Below the pieces are notes generated by a model. The model worked only from the letters and a program-made list of their open reading frames with translations, was not told the origin of the DNA and ran no database searches. Below, piece after piece: positions 9,143 through 17,885 of a DNA stretch of 64,000 nt. Each line of letters starts with the position of its first letter. Position 1 is the stretch's first letter. The DNA comes from Serratia sp. PL17 (lineage in GTDB: Bacteria; Pseudomonadota; Gammaproteobacteria; Enterobacterales; Enterobacteriaceae): assembly GCF_017832355.1 (NCBI RefSeq), contig NZ_JAFIBY010000004.1, forward strand, positions 62,001 to 126,000. Reading direction: 5' to 3'. Made by a program: the position numbers and the translations under genes.

Positions 9143-10123
9143 TCAAAATGTCTGCCGGTCGCCCTGTTCCATCAGGATAAATTTTACGCCCAGATCGTTG
9201 CCCTGATCCAACTGTTGCTTAATGGTCGCGCGCACGTTTTCACCTTGCTTCAAACTGGGTTTGATATGGCTGATCACCACCGGTAAATCTTTCAGTGAAC
9301 CTTCACCGCCGCTGTACTGCGCCAGATTTTTCAGCTCTTTAAACAACCACGCAGGCGTCAAATGCCCATACAGATTTTTATCCTCCACCTCATTGGGGTA
9401 GGACGTTTCGATGATCATCCCTTTCAGTTTTTTCTGTTCGATAAGCGGCCCCAGCACGCGCCAGGCGCTATCCAGATTACGTGATTGCTCAAGTGCATCC
9501 GGCCCGGTATCGCCGAAAAAGGCAAAGGATCCGCTCCGGTCGGACACCAGCAACATCGATGAAGGGTAACGATCATGGCTGAGCGGATACATCACGCCCG
9601 TCAATCCGGTGACCCCCAGCGTAACGCGCTGCTGCGGCCTTACCGTTTGCAAGCGGTAGGTGCCCAACCGCGATCCATTGCCGGAGTCGGTGAAGTTGGG
9701 CCAGGCCTTCCAGTTAAAGTAATGGTTGCGCAAGGTCAGAATGGTATCTGCCTGGGCATAGATATTTTTCTTGCTGTCTTCCGGCGAGCCGATAATCAGC
9801 CCCGCCACATGGTCCAAATGGCCGTGACTGATAAAATAAGCGCCAATCAGCTGGCGGAATACATAGCCTTGCGGGGTATAGGGCGCAGCCAATTCAGGGG
9901 TGACTTGAGGGAAACTGCCCTTTTCCAGCCCTTTGGCAATGCCTGGCAGCAGCGAACCGGCATCCAGCGCCAGATACTGCGACTGATTGTCGCTGCGGAT
10001 CAGGTAGGAGGTCAGATTGCCGTCGCTAACCCCCCCGTCCACGCCTAATGCCACTACATCAAAGCCCGCCATCGCCAGGGCTGAATAACTGCTCAGGCAC
10101 AGGGCCAGCACCTTTTTCATCAT
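9143..10123 (-). CDS. Periplasmic class II 3',5'-cyclic-nucleotide phosphodiesterase (CpdP-like, MBL fold)
   Basis: A 326-residue metallo-beta-lactamase-fold hydrolase of the class II cyclic-nucleotide phosphodiesterase family. A signal peptide is evident (MMKKVLALCLSSYSALAMA, cleavage near residue 19), so it should act in the periplasm. The zinc-binding motif HGHLDHVAG lies at residues 100-108, with FFGDTGPD and ETSYPNE further on. The start at 10123 follows AAGGAG at 7 nt; the open frame continues upstream but antisense or out of frame to phrB. It sits between phrB and ybgI, where E. coli has no such gene. Substrate (cAMP or cGMP) is inferred from family only. Confidence 0.9.
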   Translation of the reverse strand: MMKKVLALCLSSYSALAMAGFDVVALGVDGGVSDGNLTSYLIRSDNQSQYLALDAGSLLPGIAKGLEKGSFPQVTPELAAPYTPQGYVFRQLIGAYFISHGHLDHVAGLIIGSPEDSKKNIYAQADTILTLRNHYFNWKAWPNFTDSGNGSRLGTYRLQTVRPQQRVTLGVTGLTGVMYPLSHDRYPSSMLLVSDRSGSFAFFGDTGPDALEQSRNLDSAWRVLGPLIEQKKLKGMIIETSYPNEVEDKNLYGHLTPAWLFKELKNLAQYSGGEGSLKDLPVVISHIKPSLKQGENVRATIKQQLDQGNDLGVKFILMEQGDRQTF

Positions 10124-10145
10124 TATGTCGCTCCTTGCTGTTGCC

Positions 10146-11576
10146 TTAATATTCCCCGCGCTTCGCCGCTTCAAAGGCTGCCAGCGTATCCAACCGCGCC
10201 TGCTTGTGGTCGACAATCGGCAGCGGGTAATCCAGCACACGCTGCTGCTGTTCCGCCCAGCGATGGGGTTGATGGATAGCATTGTCCGGTACATCCGCCA
10301 GCTCGGGCAACCATTTACGGATAAAAGTGCCTTGCGGATCAAAACGTTCGCCTTGAGTGGTCGGGTTAAAAATACGGAAATAGGGCGCAGCATCGGTACC
10401 GGTTGACGCCGCCCACTGCCAGCCACCGTTATTGGCCGCCAGGTCGCCGTCCACCAGTTTTGACATGAAGTAACGTTCGCCAGCGCGCCAATCAACCAAC
10501 AAGTCTTTCACCAGAAAGCTGGCGCTGATCATACGTAAGCGATTGTGCATCCAACCGGTTTCATTCAACTGGCGCATGGCGGCATCGACAATCGGATAAC
10601 CCGTTGCCCCCTGCTGCCACGCCTGCAAAAACTCAGGATTATTCTGCCAGCGTACCTTATCCGTCCAATCGATAAAGGGACGGTGCCTGCATAACGCAGG
10701 ATAGGCCACCATCAGATGCCGATAAAACTCGCGCCAGATCAGCTCATTTAGCCAACCAAAGGCGCCGCTATCGCTGTTTTCCAATACCTGCGGGCATTCA
10801 GCTCGCAGACGATTAAAGCACTGACGCGGCGATAAGGCGCCGATGGCCAGATAAGGCGACAAACTGCTAGTGCCGGCAATGGCGGGCAGATCTCGCTGTT
10901 CAAGGTAATCTTGCACCTGTTCACGGCAAAAGGTTCGTAACCGCTGCAGCGCCGCCTCTTCCCCTGCAGGGAAATCCCCCATTGCCTCTGCCGGCGGATA
11001 ATTGAATGCTTCAGGTACGGCGGTTATTGGCAGCGCGCCACCACACCGTGTTTTGGGGGCGGGCAGGGAACGAACGTCCGATTCTGTCAGGCGTTGGATA
11101 AAAGCTTTACGAAATGGCGTATAGATTTTGTACATTTCACCGCCACCGGTTCTTACGCTACCCGGCGGCAATAACAGGCTGTCATCAAAACTCTGGCAAA
11201 TCACCTTCCCGGATAAACACTGCTCTAACCCTTGGTCACGGCCGCGTTCGTTGATCTCGTACTGGCGATTGTAAAACAGCCTATCCACCTGTTCCTGCTC
11301 GCAGTAAGCAACCAACCAATCAACCGAGGTGGCGAAATCATCACATTGATGGTAGCCGAGCGGAATACCACGTTCGGCAAGCGCCTGCTGCACCAGCAGC
11401 AAATTGGCATGGATAAATGCCGCCTGGCGCGGTGCCATTTCGTGCTGTAACCATTGTTGCGGGGTGGCGATAAACACGGCCAACACGCGGGCGTCAGGAT
11501 CGCTACAGGCGGCGTGCAGCGCTTTGTTGTCGGTAATACGCAGATCGTTACGCAACCAGACCAGATGCGTGGTCAT
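10146..11576 (-). CDS. phrB: Deoxyribodipyrimidine photolyase (CPD photolyase)
   Basis: A 476-residue class I photolyase that uses blue light and reduced FAD to split cyclobutane pyrimidine dimers. The N-terminal antenna domain starts MTTHLVWLRNDLRITDN. The C-terminal FAD domain carries SSLSPYLAIGALS, the tryptophan-rich IWREFYRHL region and the DAAMRQLNETGWMHNRLRM and NNGGWQWAASTGTD motifs. It lies 15 bp after the DUF523-DUF1722 gene and 22 bp before the phosphodiesterase gene, in one leftward operon. Confidence 0.97.
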   Translation of the reverse strand: MTTHLVWLRNDLRITDNKALHAACSDPDARVLAVFIATPQQWLQHEMAPRQAAFIHANLLLVQQALAERGIPLGYHQCDDFATSVDWLVAYCEQEQVDRLFYNRQYEINERGRDQGLEQCLSGKVICQSFDDSLLLPPGSVRTGGGEMYKIYTPFRKAFIQRLTESDVRSLPAPKTRCGGALPITAVPEAFNYPPAEAMGDFPAGEEAALQRLRTFCREQVQDYLEQRDLPAIAGTSSLSPYLAIGALSPRQCFNRLRAECPQVLENSDSGAFGWLNELIWREFYRHLMVAYPALCRHRPFIDWTDKVRWQNNPEFLQAWQQGATGYPIVDAAMRQLNETGWMHNRLRMISASFLVKDLLVDWRAGERYFMSKLVDGDLAANNGGWQWAASTGTDAAPYFRIFNPTTQGERFDPQGTFIRKWLPELADVPDNAIHQPHRWAEQQQRVLDYPLPIVDHKQARLDTLAAFEAAKRGEY

Positions 11577-11591
11577 AAAACTCCTTGTCGG

Positions 11592-12548
11592 TTAGTGGCC
11601 ATAACGCAGGCGCAGCGCTTCGGGATAGGGTTCGAAATAACGTTGATCCGCCAGATAGCGATCGGGGTACTCAGCCATGTAATGCTTGAGCAAGGTGATC
11701 GGTGCCAGCAGCGGTTGTACACCCTGTCGATAACGATCAATCAGCTGTGCCAACTCCTGGCGCTGCGCAGAACTCAGATGGCTGCGGAAATAACCCTGCA
11801 CATGCATCAGCACGTTGGTGTGGTTGCGGCGCGTCGCCTTGTGCGCCAGCAGTTTCATCAAGCGACTACGGTATTCAATGGCAAACGCCTCCAGCGATTC
11901 CCATTTGTCCACACCTGCCACAAAACGGCCCAACTCACGGTATTCTGGCTGCGAGTGCGCCAACAACGACAGCTTGTAACGGCTATGAAAGGCAATCAAC
12001 CCGCCACGGGTTAGCCCTTTGCGCCACAGCATGTTCAATTCATACAGCGCATAAACGCGTTCTACAAAATTTTCCCGCAGCGTTGCATCGTTCAACCGCC
12101 CGTCTTCTTCCACCGGTAACCAGGGCATTTGCCGCAGCAGTTCGGCAGTGTACAACCCGACACCGCTTTTACGCGCGCCTTCGCCGCTATCGTCATACAG
12201 TCGAACCCGCTCCATCCCACAGCTTGGCGAGTTGGCGCAAACAATGTATCCGCACAGGTGCTGCAAAGCGGCAATGCGCTGTGAGGAAAATTGCTGCATC
12301 TGGTCGGTCACGTCGATGCTGTCGTCATTGCTGTAGCGTAATGCCACATGATGTTGTTTTTTGATCAACCGCAGTGCCGGGCGCGGGGTCGACAAACCGA
12401 TTGCCATTTCCGGGCAAATCGCCTCAAAACGCACGAAGGGGGCCAGTTGTTCCACCGCAAAGGCCAGCCGTTTATGGCCACCGTCAAAGCGCACCTTCTC
12501 ACCCAGCAGGCAGGCGCTGATCCCAATAGGAATTTTGTCACTCATCAA
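11592..12548 (-). CDS. DUF523-DUF1722 fusion protein (RudS/TudS-like thio-nucleobase desulfidase)
   Basis: A 318-residue protein with two recognisable parts: DUF523 (TudS, residues about 1-150) and DUF1722 (YbgA-like, about 165-318). Cysteines at 13 (ISACLLG), 45 (AICPEM) and 110 (SPSCGM) match the three [4Fe-4S] ligands of TudS, which removes sulfur from 2-thiouracil. Fusions of this kind (RudS) have been reported to desulfurise 4-thiouridine in tRNA. E. coli YbgA holds only the DUF1722 part. It is first in an operon with phrB, 15 bp apart, which fits since s4U is a near-UV target. Substrate is inferred, not shown. Confidence 0.85.
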   Translation of the reverse strand: MMSDKIPIGISACLLGEKVRFDGGHKRLAFAVEQLAPFVRFEAICPEMAIGLSTPRPALRLIKKQHHVALRYSNDDSIDVTDQMQQFSSQRIAALQHLCGYIVCANSPSCGMERVRLYDDSGEGARKSGVGLYTAELLRQMPWLPVEEDGRLNDATLRENFVERVYALYELNMLWRKGLTRGGLIAFHSRYKLSLLAHSQPEYRELGRFVAGVDKWESLEAFAIEYRSRLMKLLAHKATRRNHTNVLMHVQGYFRSHLSSAQRQELAQLIDRYRQGVQPLLAPITLLKHYMAEYPDRYLADQRYFEPYPEALRLRYGH

Positions 12549-12636
12549 TAGGCTCTCCCAGCGTTGGATGATGTTAAAAGTGTAGAGGAATTTCCCTCAG
12601 GGGACGAACCTTACCGACACAATGACTGAACGGCGC

Positions 12637-12674
12637 CCATAAAAAAACCCCCGCTGTGAAGCGAGGGTTTTAGG
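12637..12674 (-). terminator. Terminator of ybfA
   Basis: On the leftward strand the stem CCCTCGC/GCGGGGG with a short loop is followed by seven T. It sits 15 bp after the ybfA stop. Confidence 0.8.
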
Positions 12675-12689
12675 GGACGACGGCAACGA

Positions 12690-12896
12690 TCAGTAAAAAT
12701 CGCAGGACGCCAGTTCCGCCTGTTGCAGCCAGACCGGTTTATCGCTGGTTTTTGACCAAACGCGGTGCAAATAGCTGTAAAAACGTGCGCGGTCGCTGCG
12801 GAACAGCATTACCGGTAAAGCCAATAAACCTGCCAGGATCACTGCGCTGCGGCGCAGGAGAATCCGATGCAATGAATAAGCGTGATAGATAGACAT
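12690..12896 (-). CDS. ybfA: Small conserved protein YbfA (DUF2517)
   Basis: A 68-residue protein with one hydrophobic helix near the N-terminus and a strongly conserved C-terminal half ([22 protein letters not shown]), as in E. coli YbfA, which is also 68 residues and also lies beside kdpF. I start at the ATG at 12896, behind GAGG; a longer open frame adds 21 unconserved residues. Function is unknown; it is probably an inner-membrane protein. Confidence 0.88.
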   Translation of the reverse strand: MSIYHAYSLHRILLRRSAVILAGLLALPVMLFRSDRARFYSYLHRVWSKTSDKPVWLQQAELASCDFY

Positions 12897-13341
12897 GCGA
12901 ACCTCCTCAAAAAACGCCTGGCCGTTGATCTGTCTTGGAAACAGCACTGGCGTAAACAATTAAAACAGGACCATTTGGTAACTGGACAAAATTTTAGCGC
13001 AATTGATGAAAGTTTACTACTCATCCGACCACCTTATCGCACAAAAAACCGCAAATAATTCGTACAATCCGTAATTTTGTTACATCAAGGTTAATAATTA
13101 ACTAACCATTGGTTACATTGTGGTTATTTACAGCCTGTTTACGCAAACCTTCATCTTCACGCCCCTAAACAGGCGTCCAATCGCACTACGCCCCCCAAAA
13201 CCGAGGCTAAAAAGCCATTTTCTGCTGTAATTTCAGCCATTTTTATACTTTTTTTACACCGGCCAACGCTATTTTTTCATCTTCTTTCTACCGCCCTCCC
13301 TACACTCGCTGTATCAAAAACTACACCTCTGGAGGTGTCCC
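12897..13341. promoter_or_regulatory. ybfA-kdpF divergent control region (445 bp)
   Basis: No gene is seen here. It is AT-rich and should hold the ybfA promoter on the left and the kdp promoter on the right. The KdpE box at 13238-13260 is listed separately. A plausible kdp -10 (TACACT, 13301-13306) lies about 36 bp upstream of the kdpF start. The central part contains AT-rich tracts without a clear motif. Confidence 0.6.
13238..13260 (+). promoter_or_regulatory. KdpE operator of kdpFABC
   Basis: The T-rich 23-bp sequence (CATTTTTATAC, seven T, ACACC) closely matches the KdpE-protected site upstream of E. coli kdpFABC. It lies just upstream of the likely promoter. Phosphorylated KdpE should bind here and activate transcription at low K+. 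Confidence 0.75.
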
Positions 13342-13431
13342 GTGAGTATCAGCGTTATTGGTGGTGCGCTGTTGGTTCTGCTGCTGTTGGGCTATCTGGT
13401 CTATGCCCTGTTTAATGCGGAGGATTTCTGA
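13342..13431 (+). CDS. kdpF: Potassium-transporting ATPase small subunit KdpF
   Basis: A 29-residue single-helix membrane peptide that stabilises the KdpFABC complex. It starts at GTG behind GGAGG and reads [20 protein letters not shown], ending in ALFNAEDF, the typical KdpF tail. Its stop overlaps the kdpA ATG (TGATG), so the two are coupled. Confidence 0.93.
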   Translation: MSISVIGGALLVLLLLGYLVYALFNAEDF

Positions 13432-15119
13432 TGGCGGCTTCAGCCTTTTTATTGATTGCCAGCTTCCTGTTGGTGCTTCTGCTGCTAGCCCGTCCATTGG
13501 GCGGCTTTCTGGCGCGGTTGATCGAAGGTGAGCCACTGCCGGCACTGCGTCAGTTGGAAACGGCCGTTTGGCGCTGCTGTGGCAATACTACCGCTGAGAT
13601 GAAATGGTGGCAGTACGCGCTGGCAATCATGTGGTTTAACCTGCTCGGTCTGGCTTTACTGTTCGTGCTGCTGATGACGCAAGGTTCGCTGCCACTCAAC
13701 CCACAGGGCTTCCCCGGCCTGTCTTGGGATCTGGCGTTCAATACCGCCGTTAGCTTTGTCACCAACACCAACTGGCAGGCCTACAGTGGTGAAAGCACAC
13801 TCAGCTATTTCAGCCAGATGGCGGGATTGGCAGTGCAGAACTTCCTGTCAGCAGCGACCGGTATCGCGGTGGCGTTCGCCTTGATCCGTGCTTTCACCCG
13901 CCGTTCCAGTGCCACCATCGGTAACGCCTGGATCGACATATTCCGCGTGACGCTCTATGTCTTGTTGCCAATTTCACTGCTGATTGCGCTGTTCTTCGTC
14001 AGCCAGGGCACGCTGCAAAACTTCCTGCCTTACGTGCATATCAGCACGCTGGAAGGCGCGCAGCAAACGCTGCCTATGGGGCCGGTAGCCTCACAGGAAG
14101 CGATCAAGATGCTCGGTACTAACGGCGGCGGCTTCTTTGGCGCTAACTCCGCGCACCCGTTTGAGAACCCAACGGTTCTGACCAACTTTGTGCAGATGCT
14201 GGCGATCTTCTTGATCCCCTGCGCGTTGTGTTTCGCTTTCGGCCGCGTGGCCGGAGAGAACCGCCAGGGCCACGCGTTGATCTGGGCTATGGCGCTGATC
14301 TTTGTCGTCGCTGTGGTCGTAGTGATGTTTGCCGAACTGGCGGGTAACCCGCATTTGAGCGCATTGGGCAGCGATAGCAACATCAACATGGAAGGCAAAG
14401 AATCACGCTTTGGCATTCTCGCCACCAGCCTGTTCTCGGTGGTGACGACTGCGGCCTCCTGCGGTGCAGTCAACGCCATGCATGACTCCTTCACTGCGCT
14501 GGGTGGCATGGTGCCCATGTGGCTGATGCAAATTGGTGAAGTGGTGTTTGGCGGCGTCGGCTCTGGCCTGTACGGCATGCTGCTGTTCGTCCTGCTGACC
14601 GTCTTTATTGCCGGCTTGATGATTGGCCGCACCCCCGAATACCTAGGCAAAAAGATTGACGTCTATGACATGAAAATGACCGCGCTGGCGATTTTGGTGA
14701 CACCGACGCTGGTGCTGTTGGGCACGGCGTTGGCTATCGCCACCGACGCAGGACGCGCCGGTATCCTGAATCCAGGTGCACACGGTTTTAGCGAAGTGCT
14801 GTACGCCGTGTCGTCCGCAGCCAACAACAACGGCAGCGCCTTTGCCGGGCTGAGCGTCAACACCCCGTTCTACAACCTGCTGCTGGCCTTTGCCATGTTC
14901 GTCGGCCGTTTTGGGGTGATCCTCCCTGTCCTGGCGATTGCCGGTTCGCTGTGCGCGAAGAAACGTCAGCCGGCGGGTAACGGTACTCTGCCAACCTACG
15001 GGCCACTGTTTATTGGCCTGCTGATCGGCACCGTATTGCTGGTGGGCGCTTTAACCTTCGTACCGGCGTTGGCGTTGGGACCGGTGGCAGAGCATTTGCA
15101 GCTTTGGCTGGCTAAATAA
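13431..15119 (+). CDS. kdpA: Potassium-transporting ATPase potassium-binding subunit KdpA
   Basis: Channel-like subunit that selects K+ in the high-affinity Kdp pump. It has 562 residues (E. coli 557) and about ten membrane helices. Selectivity-filter-like loops are visible, including [30 protein letters not shown] and [13 protein letters not shown]. The ATG overlaps the kdpF stop by one base. Expressed with kdpFBC under KdpDE control in the inner membrane. Confidence 0.97.
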   Translation: MAASAFLLIASFLLVLLLLARPLGGFLARLIEGEPLPALRQLETAVWRCCGNTTAEMKWWQYALAIMWFNLLGLALLFVLLMTQGSLPLNPQGFPGLSWDLAFNTAVSFVTNTNWQAYSGESTLSYFSQMAGLAVQNFLSAATGIAVAFALIRAFTRRSSATIGNAWIDIFRVTLYVLLPISLLIALFFVSQGTLQNFLPYVHISTLEGAQQTLPMGPVASQEAIKMLGTNGGGFFGANSAHPFENPTVLTNFVQMLAIFLIPCALCFAFGRVAGENRQGHALIWAMALIFVVAVVVVMFAELAGNPHLSALGSDSNINMEGKESRFGILATSLFSVVTTAASCGAVNAMHDSFTALGGMVPMWLMQIGEVVFGGVGSGLYGMLLFVLLTVFIAGLMIGRTPEYLGKKIDVYDMKMTALAILVTPTLVLLGTALAIATDAGRAGILNPGAHGFSEVLYAVSSAANNNGSAFAGLSVNTPFYNLLLAFAMFVGRFGVILPVLAIAGSLCAKKRQPAGNGTLPTYGPLFIGLLIGTVLLVGALTFVPALALGPVAEHLQLWLAK

Positions 15120-15147
15120 CAGAGCTCATAGAGAGAGAGAAGAAGAG

Positions 15148-17217
15148 ATGACTCGCAAACAACGCGCGCTGTTTGAACCGGCATTGGTCCGTACCGCGCT
15201 GATCGATGCGCTGAAAAAACTGGATCCGCGCACTCAATGGCGTAATCCGGTGATGTTCGTGGTGTATATAGGCAGCATCCTGACCACGGTTATCTGGTTA
15301 GCGATCCTCACCAAACAGACCGAGGGTAGCGCAGCCTTTACCGGCAGCATTGCCCTGTGGCTGTGGTTCACCGTGCTGTTCGCCAACTTTGCCGAAGCGC
15401 TGGCTGAAGGGCGCAGCAAGGCCCAGGCAGAGAGCCTGAGAGGCACCAAGAAAACCAGCTGGGCGAAAAAACTGGCCGCGCCGCGCCGTGATGGCGTGAC
15501 CGAGAAAGTTTCCGCCGAGAGTCTGCGAAAAGGCGACATCGTCCTGGTTGAGGCCGGTGACACCATTCCGTGTGACGGTGAAGTGCTGGAAGGCGGTGCC
15601 TCGGTCGATGAAAGCGCCATTACCGGTGAGTCTGCCCCGGTGATCCGTGAATCCGGCGGTGACTTCTCCTCGGTGACCGGCGGTACCCGCGTGCTGTCCG
15701 ACTGGCTGGTGATACAGTGCAGCGTCAACCCAGGCGAAACCTTCCTCGACAGGATGATCGCCATGGTGGAGGGCGCCAAACGCCGCAAAACCCCGAACGA
15801 AGTGGCACTGACTATTTTGTTGGTCGCGCTGACCATTGTATTCGTACTGGCGACGGCCACGCTGTTCCCGTTTTCGCAATACAGCGTGGAAGCCGCCAAC
15901 GGAGGGTCTGTCGTCACCATCACCGTACTGGTGGCACTGCTGGTTTGTCTGATCCCTACAACCATTGGCGGCCTGCTGTCTGCCATCGGCGTGGCGGGGA
16001 TGAGCCGGATGCTGGGTGCTAACGTCATCGCTACCAGCGGGCGGGCGGTAGAAGCCGCCGGTGACGTGGACGTGTTGCTGCTGGATAAAACCGGCACCAT
16101 TACGCTGGGTAACCGCCAGGCTTCCGAGTTCCTGCCGGCTCCCGGGGTTAAAGAACAGGAACTGGCCGATGCCGCACAGCTGTCTTCACTGGCCGATGAA
16201 ACGCCGGAAGGTCGCAGCATTGTGGTACTGGCCAAACAGCGCTTTAACCTGCGTGAACGCGACCTGCAGGCGCTGAATGCTTCCTTTGTGCCTTTCTCCG
16301 CCCAGACGCGTATGAGCGGCGTGAACGTGCAGGACCGCATGATCCGTAAAGGGGCTGTGGATGCCATCCGTCGCCACGTGGAATCCAATCAGGGCCACTT
16401 CCCACAGGCGGTGGACGATTTGGTCGCCAGCGTGGCACGTACCGGTGGTACACCGCTGGTCGTAGCCGAAGGCCCACGCGTGCTGGGGGTGGTCGCACTG
16501 AAAGATATCGTCAAGGGCGGTATCAAAGAGCGTTTCGCCGAACTGCGCAAAATGGGCATCAAAACGGTAATGATCACCGGTGATAACCCGCTCACCGCAG
16601 CAGCCATCGCCGCCGAGGCCGGGGTGGATGACTTTCTGTCAGAAGCAACACCGGAAGCCAAGCTGGCGTTGATTCGCCAATATCAGGCAGAAGGACGCCT
16701 GGTCGCGATGACCGGCGACGGTACCAACGACGCTCCTGCGCTGGCACAGGCCGATGTCGCGGTGGCGATGAACTCCGGTACCCAAGCCGCCAAGGAAGCG
16801 GGCAACATGGTGGATCTGGACTCCAATCCGACCAAGCTGATTGAAGTCGTGCACATCGGTAAACAAATGCTGATGACGCGTGGTTCACTGACGACGTTCA
16901 GCATCGCCAACGACGTAGCGAAGTATTTTGCCATTATTCCGGCGGCGTTCGCGGCAACCTATCCGCAGTTGAACGCGCTAAACGTGATGCACCTGCACTC
17001 CCCTGCGTCCGCCATTATGTCGGCGGTTATTTTCAACGCCTTGGTGATTGTGTTCCTGATCCCACTGGCGTTGAAAGGGGTGAGCTACAAGCCGATGAGT
17101 GCAGCCGCACTGCTGCGTCGCAACTTGTGGATCTACGGTGTCGGTGGTCTGTTAGTGCCCTTTGTCGGCATCAAGTTGATCGATCTAATCCTGGTTGCTT
17201 TGCACATTGCCGGTTAA
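15148..17217 (+). CDS. kdpB: Potassium-transporting ATPase ATP-binding subunit KdpB
   Basis: P-type ATPase subunit of the Kdp pump, 689 residues (E. coli 682). It shows the TGES actuator motif ([10 protein letters not shown]), the phosphorylation site DKTGTIT, the nucleotide-domain sequence KGAVDAI, and the hinge motif [16 protein letters not shown]. Membrane helices flank these in the P1A order. It begins 28 bp after kdpA behind a purine-rich AGAGAGAGAAGAAGAG ribosome site. Confidence 0.98.
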   Translation: MTRKQRALFEPALVRTALIDALKKLDPRTQWRNPVMFVVYIGSILTTVIWLAILTKQTEGSAAFTGSIALWLWFTVLFANFAEALAEGRSKAQAESLRGTKKTSWAKKLAAPRRDGVTEKVSAESLRKGDIVLVEAGDTIPCDGEVLEGGASVDESAITGESAPVIRESGGDFSSVTGGTRVLSDWLVIQCSVNPGETFLDRMIAMVEGAKRRKTPNEVALTILLVALTIVFVLATATLFPFSQYSVEAANGGSVVTITVLVALLVCLIPTTIGGLLSAIGVAGMSRMLGANVIATSGRAVEAAGDVDVLLLDKTGTITLGNRQASEFLPAPGVKEQELADAAQLSSLADETPEGRSIVVLAKQRFNLRERDLQALNASFVPFSAQTRMSGVNVQDRMIRKGAVDAIRRHVESNQGHFPQAVDDLVASVARTGGTPLVVAEGPRVLGVVALKDIVKGGIKERFAELRKMGIKTVMITGDNPLTAAAIAAEAGVDDFLSEATPEAKLALIRQYQAEGRLVAMTGDGTNDAPALAQADVAVAMNSGTQAAKEAGNMVDLDSNPTKLIEVVHIGKQMLMTRGSLTTFSIANDVAKYFAIIPAAFAATYPQLNALNVMHLHSPASAIMSAVIFNALVIVFLIPLALKGVSYKPMSAAALLRRNLWIYGVGGLLVPFVGIKLIDLILVALHIAG

Positions 17218-17236
17218 TCATTGAGAGGAAATAACC

Positions 17237-17806
17237 ATGTCTTACTTACGTCCGTCGCTGGTGATGCTGGTCCTGCTGACGTTGATTACCGGTATCGCTT
17301 ACCCGCTGTTGACGACCGGGCTGTCACAGTTACTGTTTTCTCATGCAGCCAACGGCTCTTTGCTGCATCAGGGCGACAAAGTGATAGGTTCGGCGCTGAT
17401 CGGCCAAAACTTCACTAAACCGGCGTATTTCTGGGGACGCCCTTCTGCTACCGGTGATTCGGCCTATAATGCCATGGCGTCTGCCGGCAGCAACCTGGCT
17501 GCCACCAACCCGGCACTGGATAAAGCCATCGCCGAACGCGCGGCCCAATTGCGCCAGGCCAACCCAGCAATGAAAGGCCCGATCCCGGTCGACCTGCTGA
17601 CCGCGTCGGGCAGCGGGTTGGATCCGCAGATTTCACTTGCGGCGGCACAATACCAACTGGCCCGCGTTGCTGCGGCACGCCAATTGGCACCGGAGCAAAT
17701 CGCCAAACTGATTGATGAAAGCACCGATCAGGCGACCCCCAATTTTATGGGCGAGTCGGTAGTAAACGTGCTGAAATTGAACCTGGCACTCGACGCATTG
17801 AAATAA
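17237..17806 (+). CDS. kdpC: Potassium-transporting ATPase subunit KdpC
   Basis: Single-span membrane subunit that contributes to ATP affinity of KdpFABC; 189 residues. One N-terminal helix is followed by a periplasmic domain with the conserved segments YFWGRPSATG and SGSGLDPQIS. It starts 19 bp after kdpB behind GAGAGGAA. Confidence 0.96.
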   Translation: MSYLRPSLVMLVLLTLITGIAYPLLTTGLSQLLFSHAANGSLLHQGDKVIGSALIGQNFTKPAYFWGRPSATGDSAYNAMASAGSNLAATNPALDKAIAERAAQLRQANPAMKGPIPVDLLTASGSGLDPQISLAAAQYQLARVAAARQLAPEQIAKLIDESTDQATPNFMGESVVNVLKLNLALDALK

Positions 17807-17885
17807 TGCTTCACGTGCGAGTGACAGGATAAGTATCGGGTTCGGCGTGCCGAACCCGCTTTACGTTGCTGCAAAAGGAACTCCG

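Noticed and set aside
10124-10495. Upstream extension of the phosphodiesterase frame (124 extra codons)
   Set aside because: It overlaps phrB in another frame and lacks a ribosome site; the start at 10123 has a good Shine-Dalgarno and begins a signal peptide.
15234-16388. 384-codon open frame on the - strand inside kdpB
   Set aside because: Shadow of kdpB; low-complexity Ser/Pro/Ala content.
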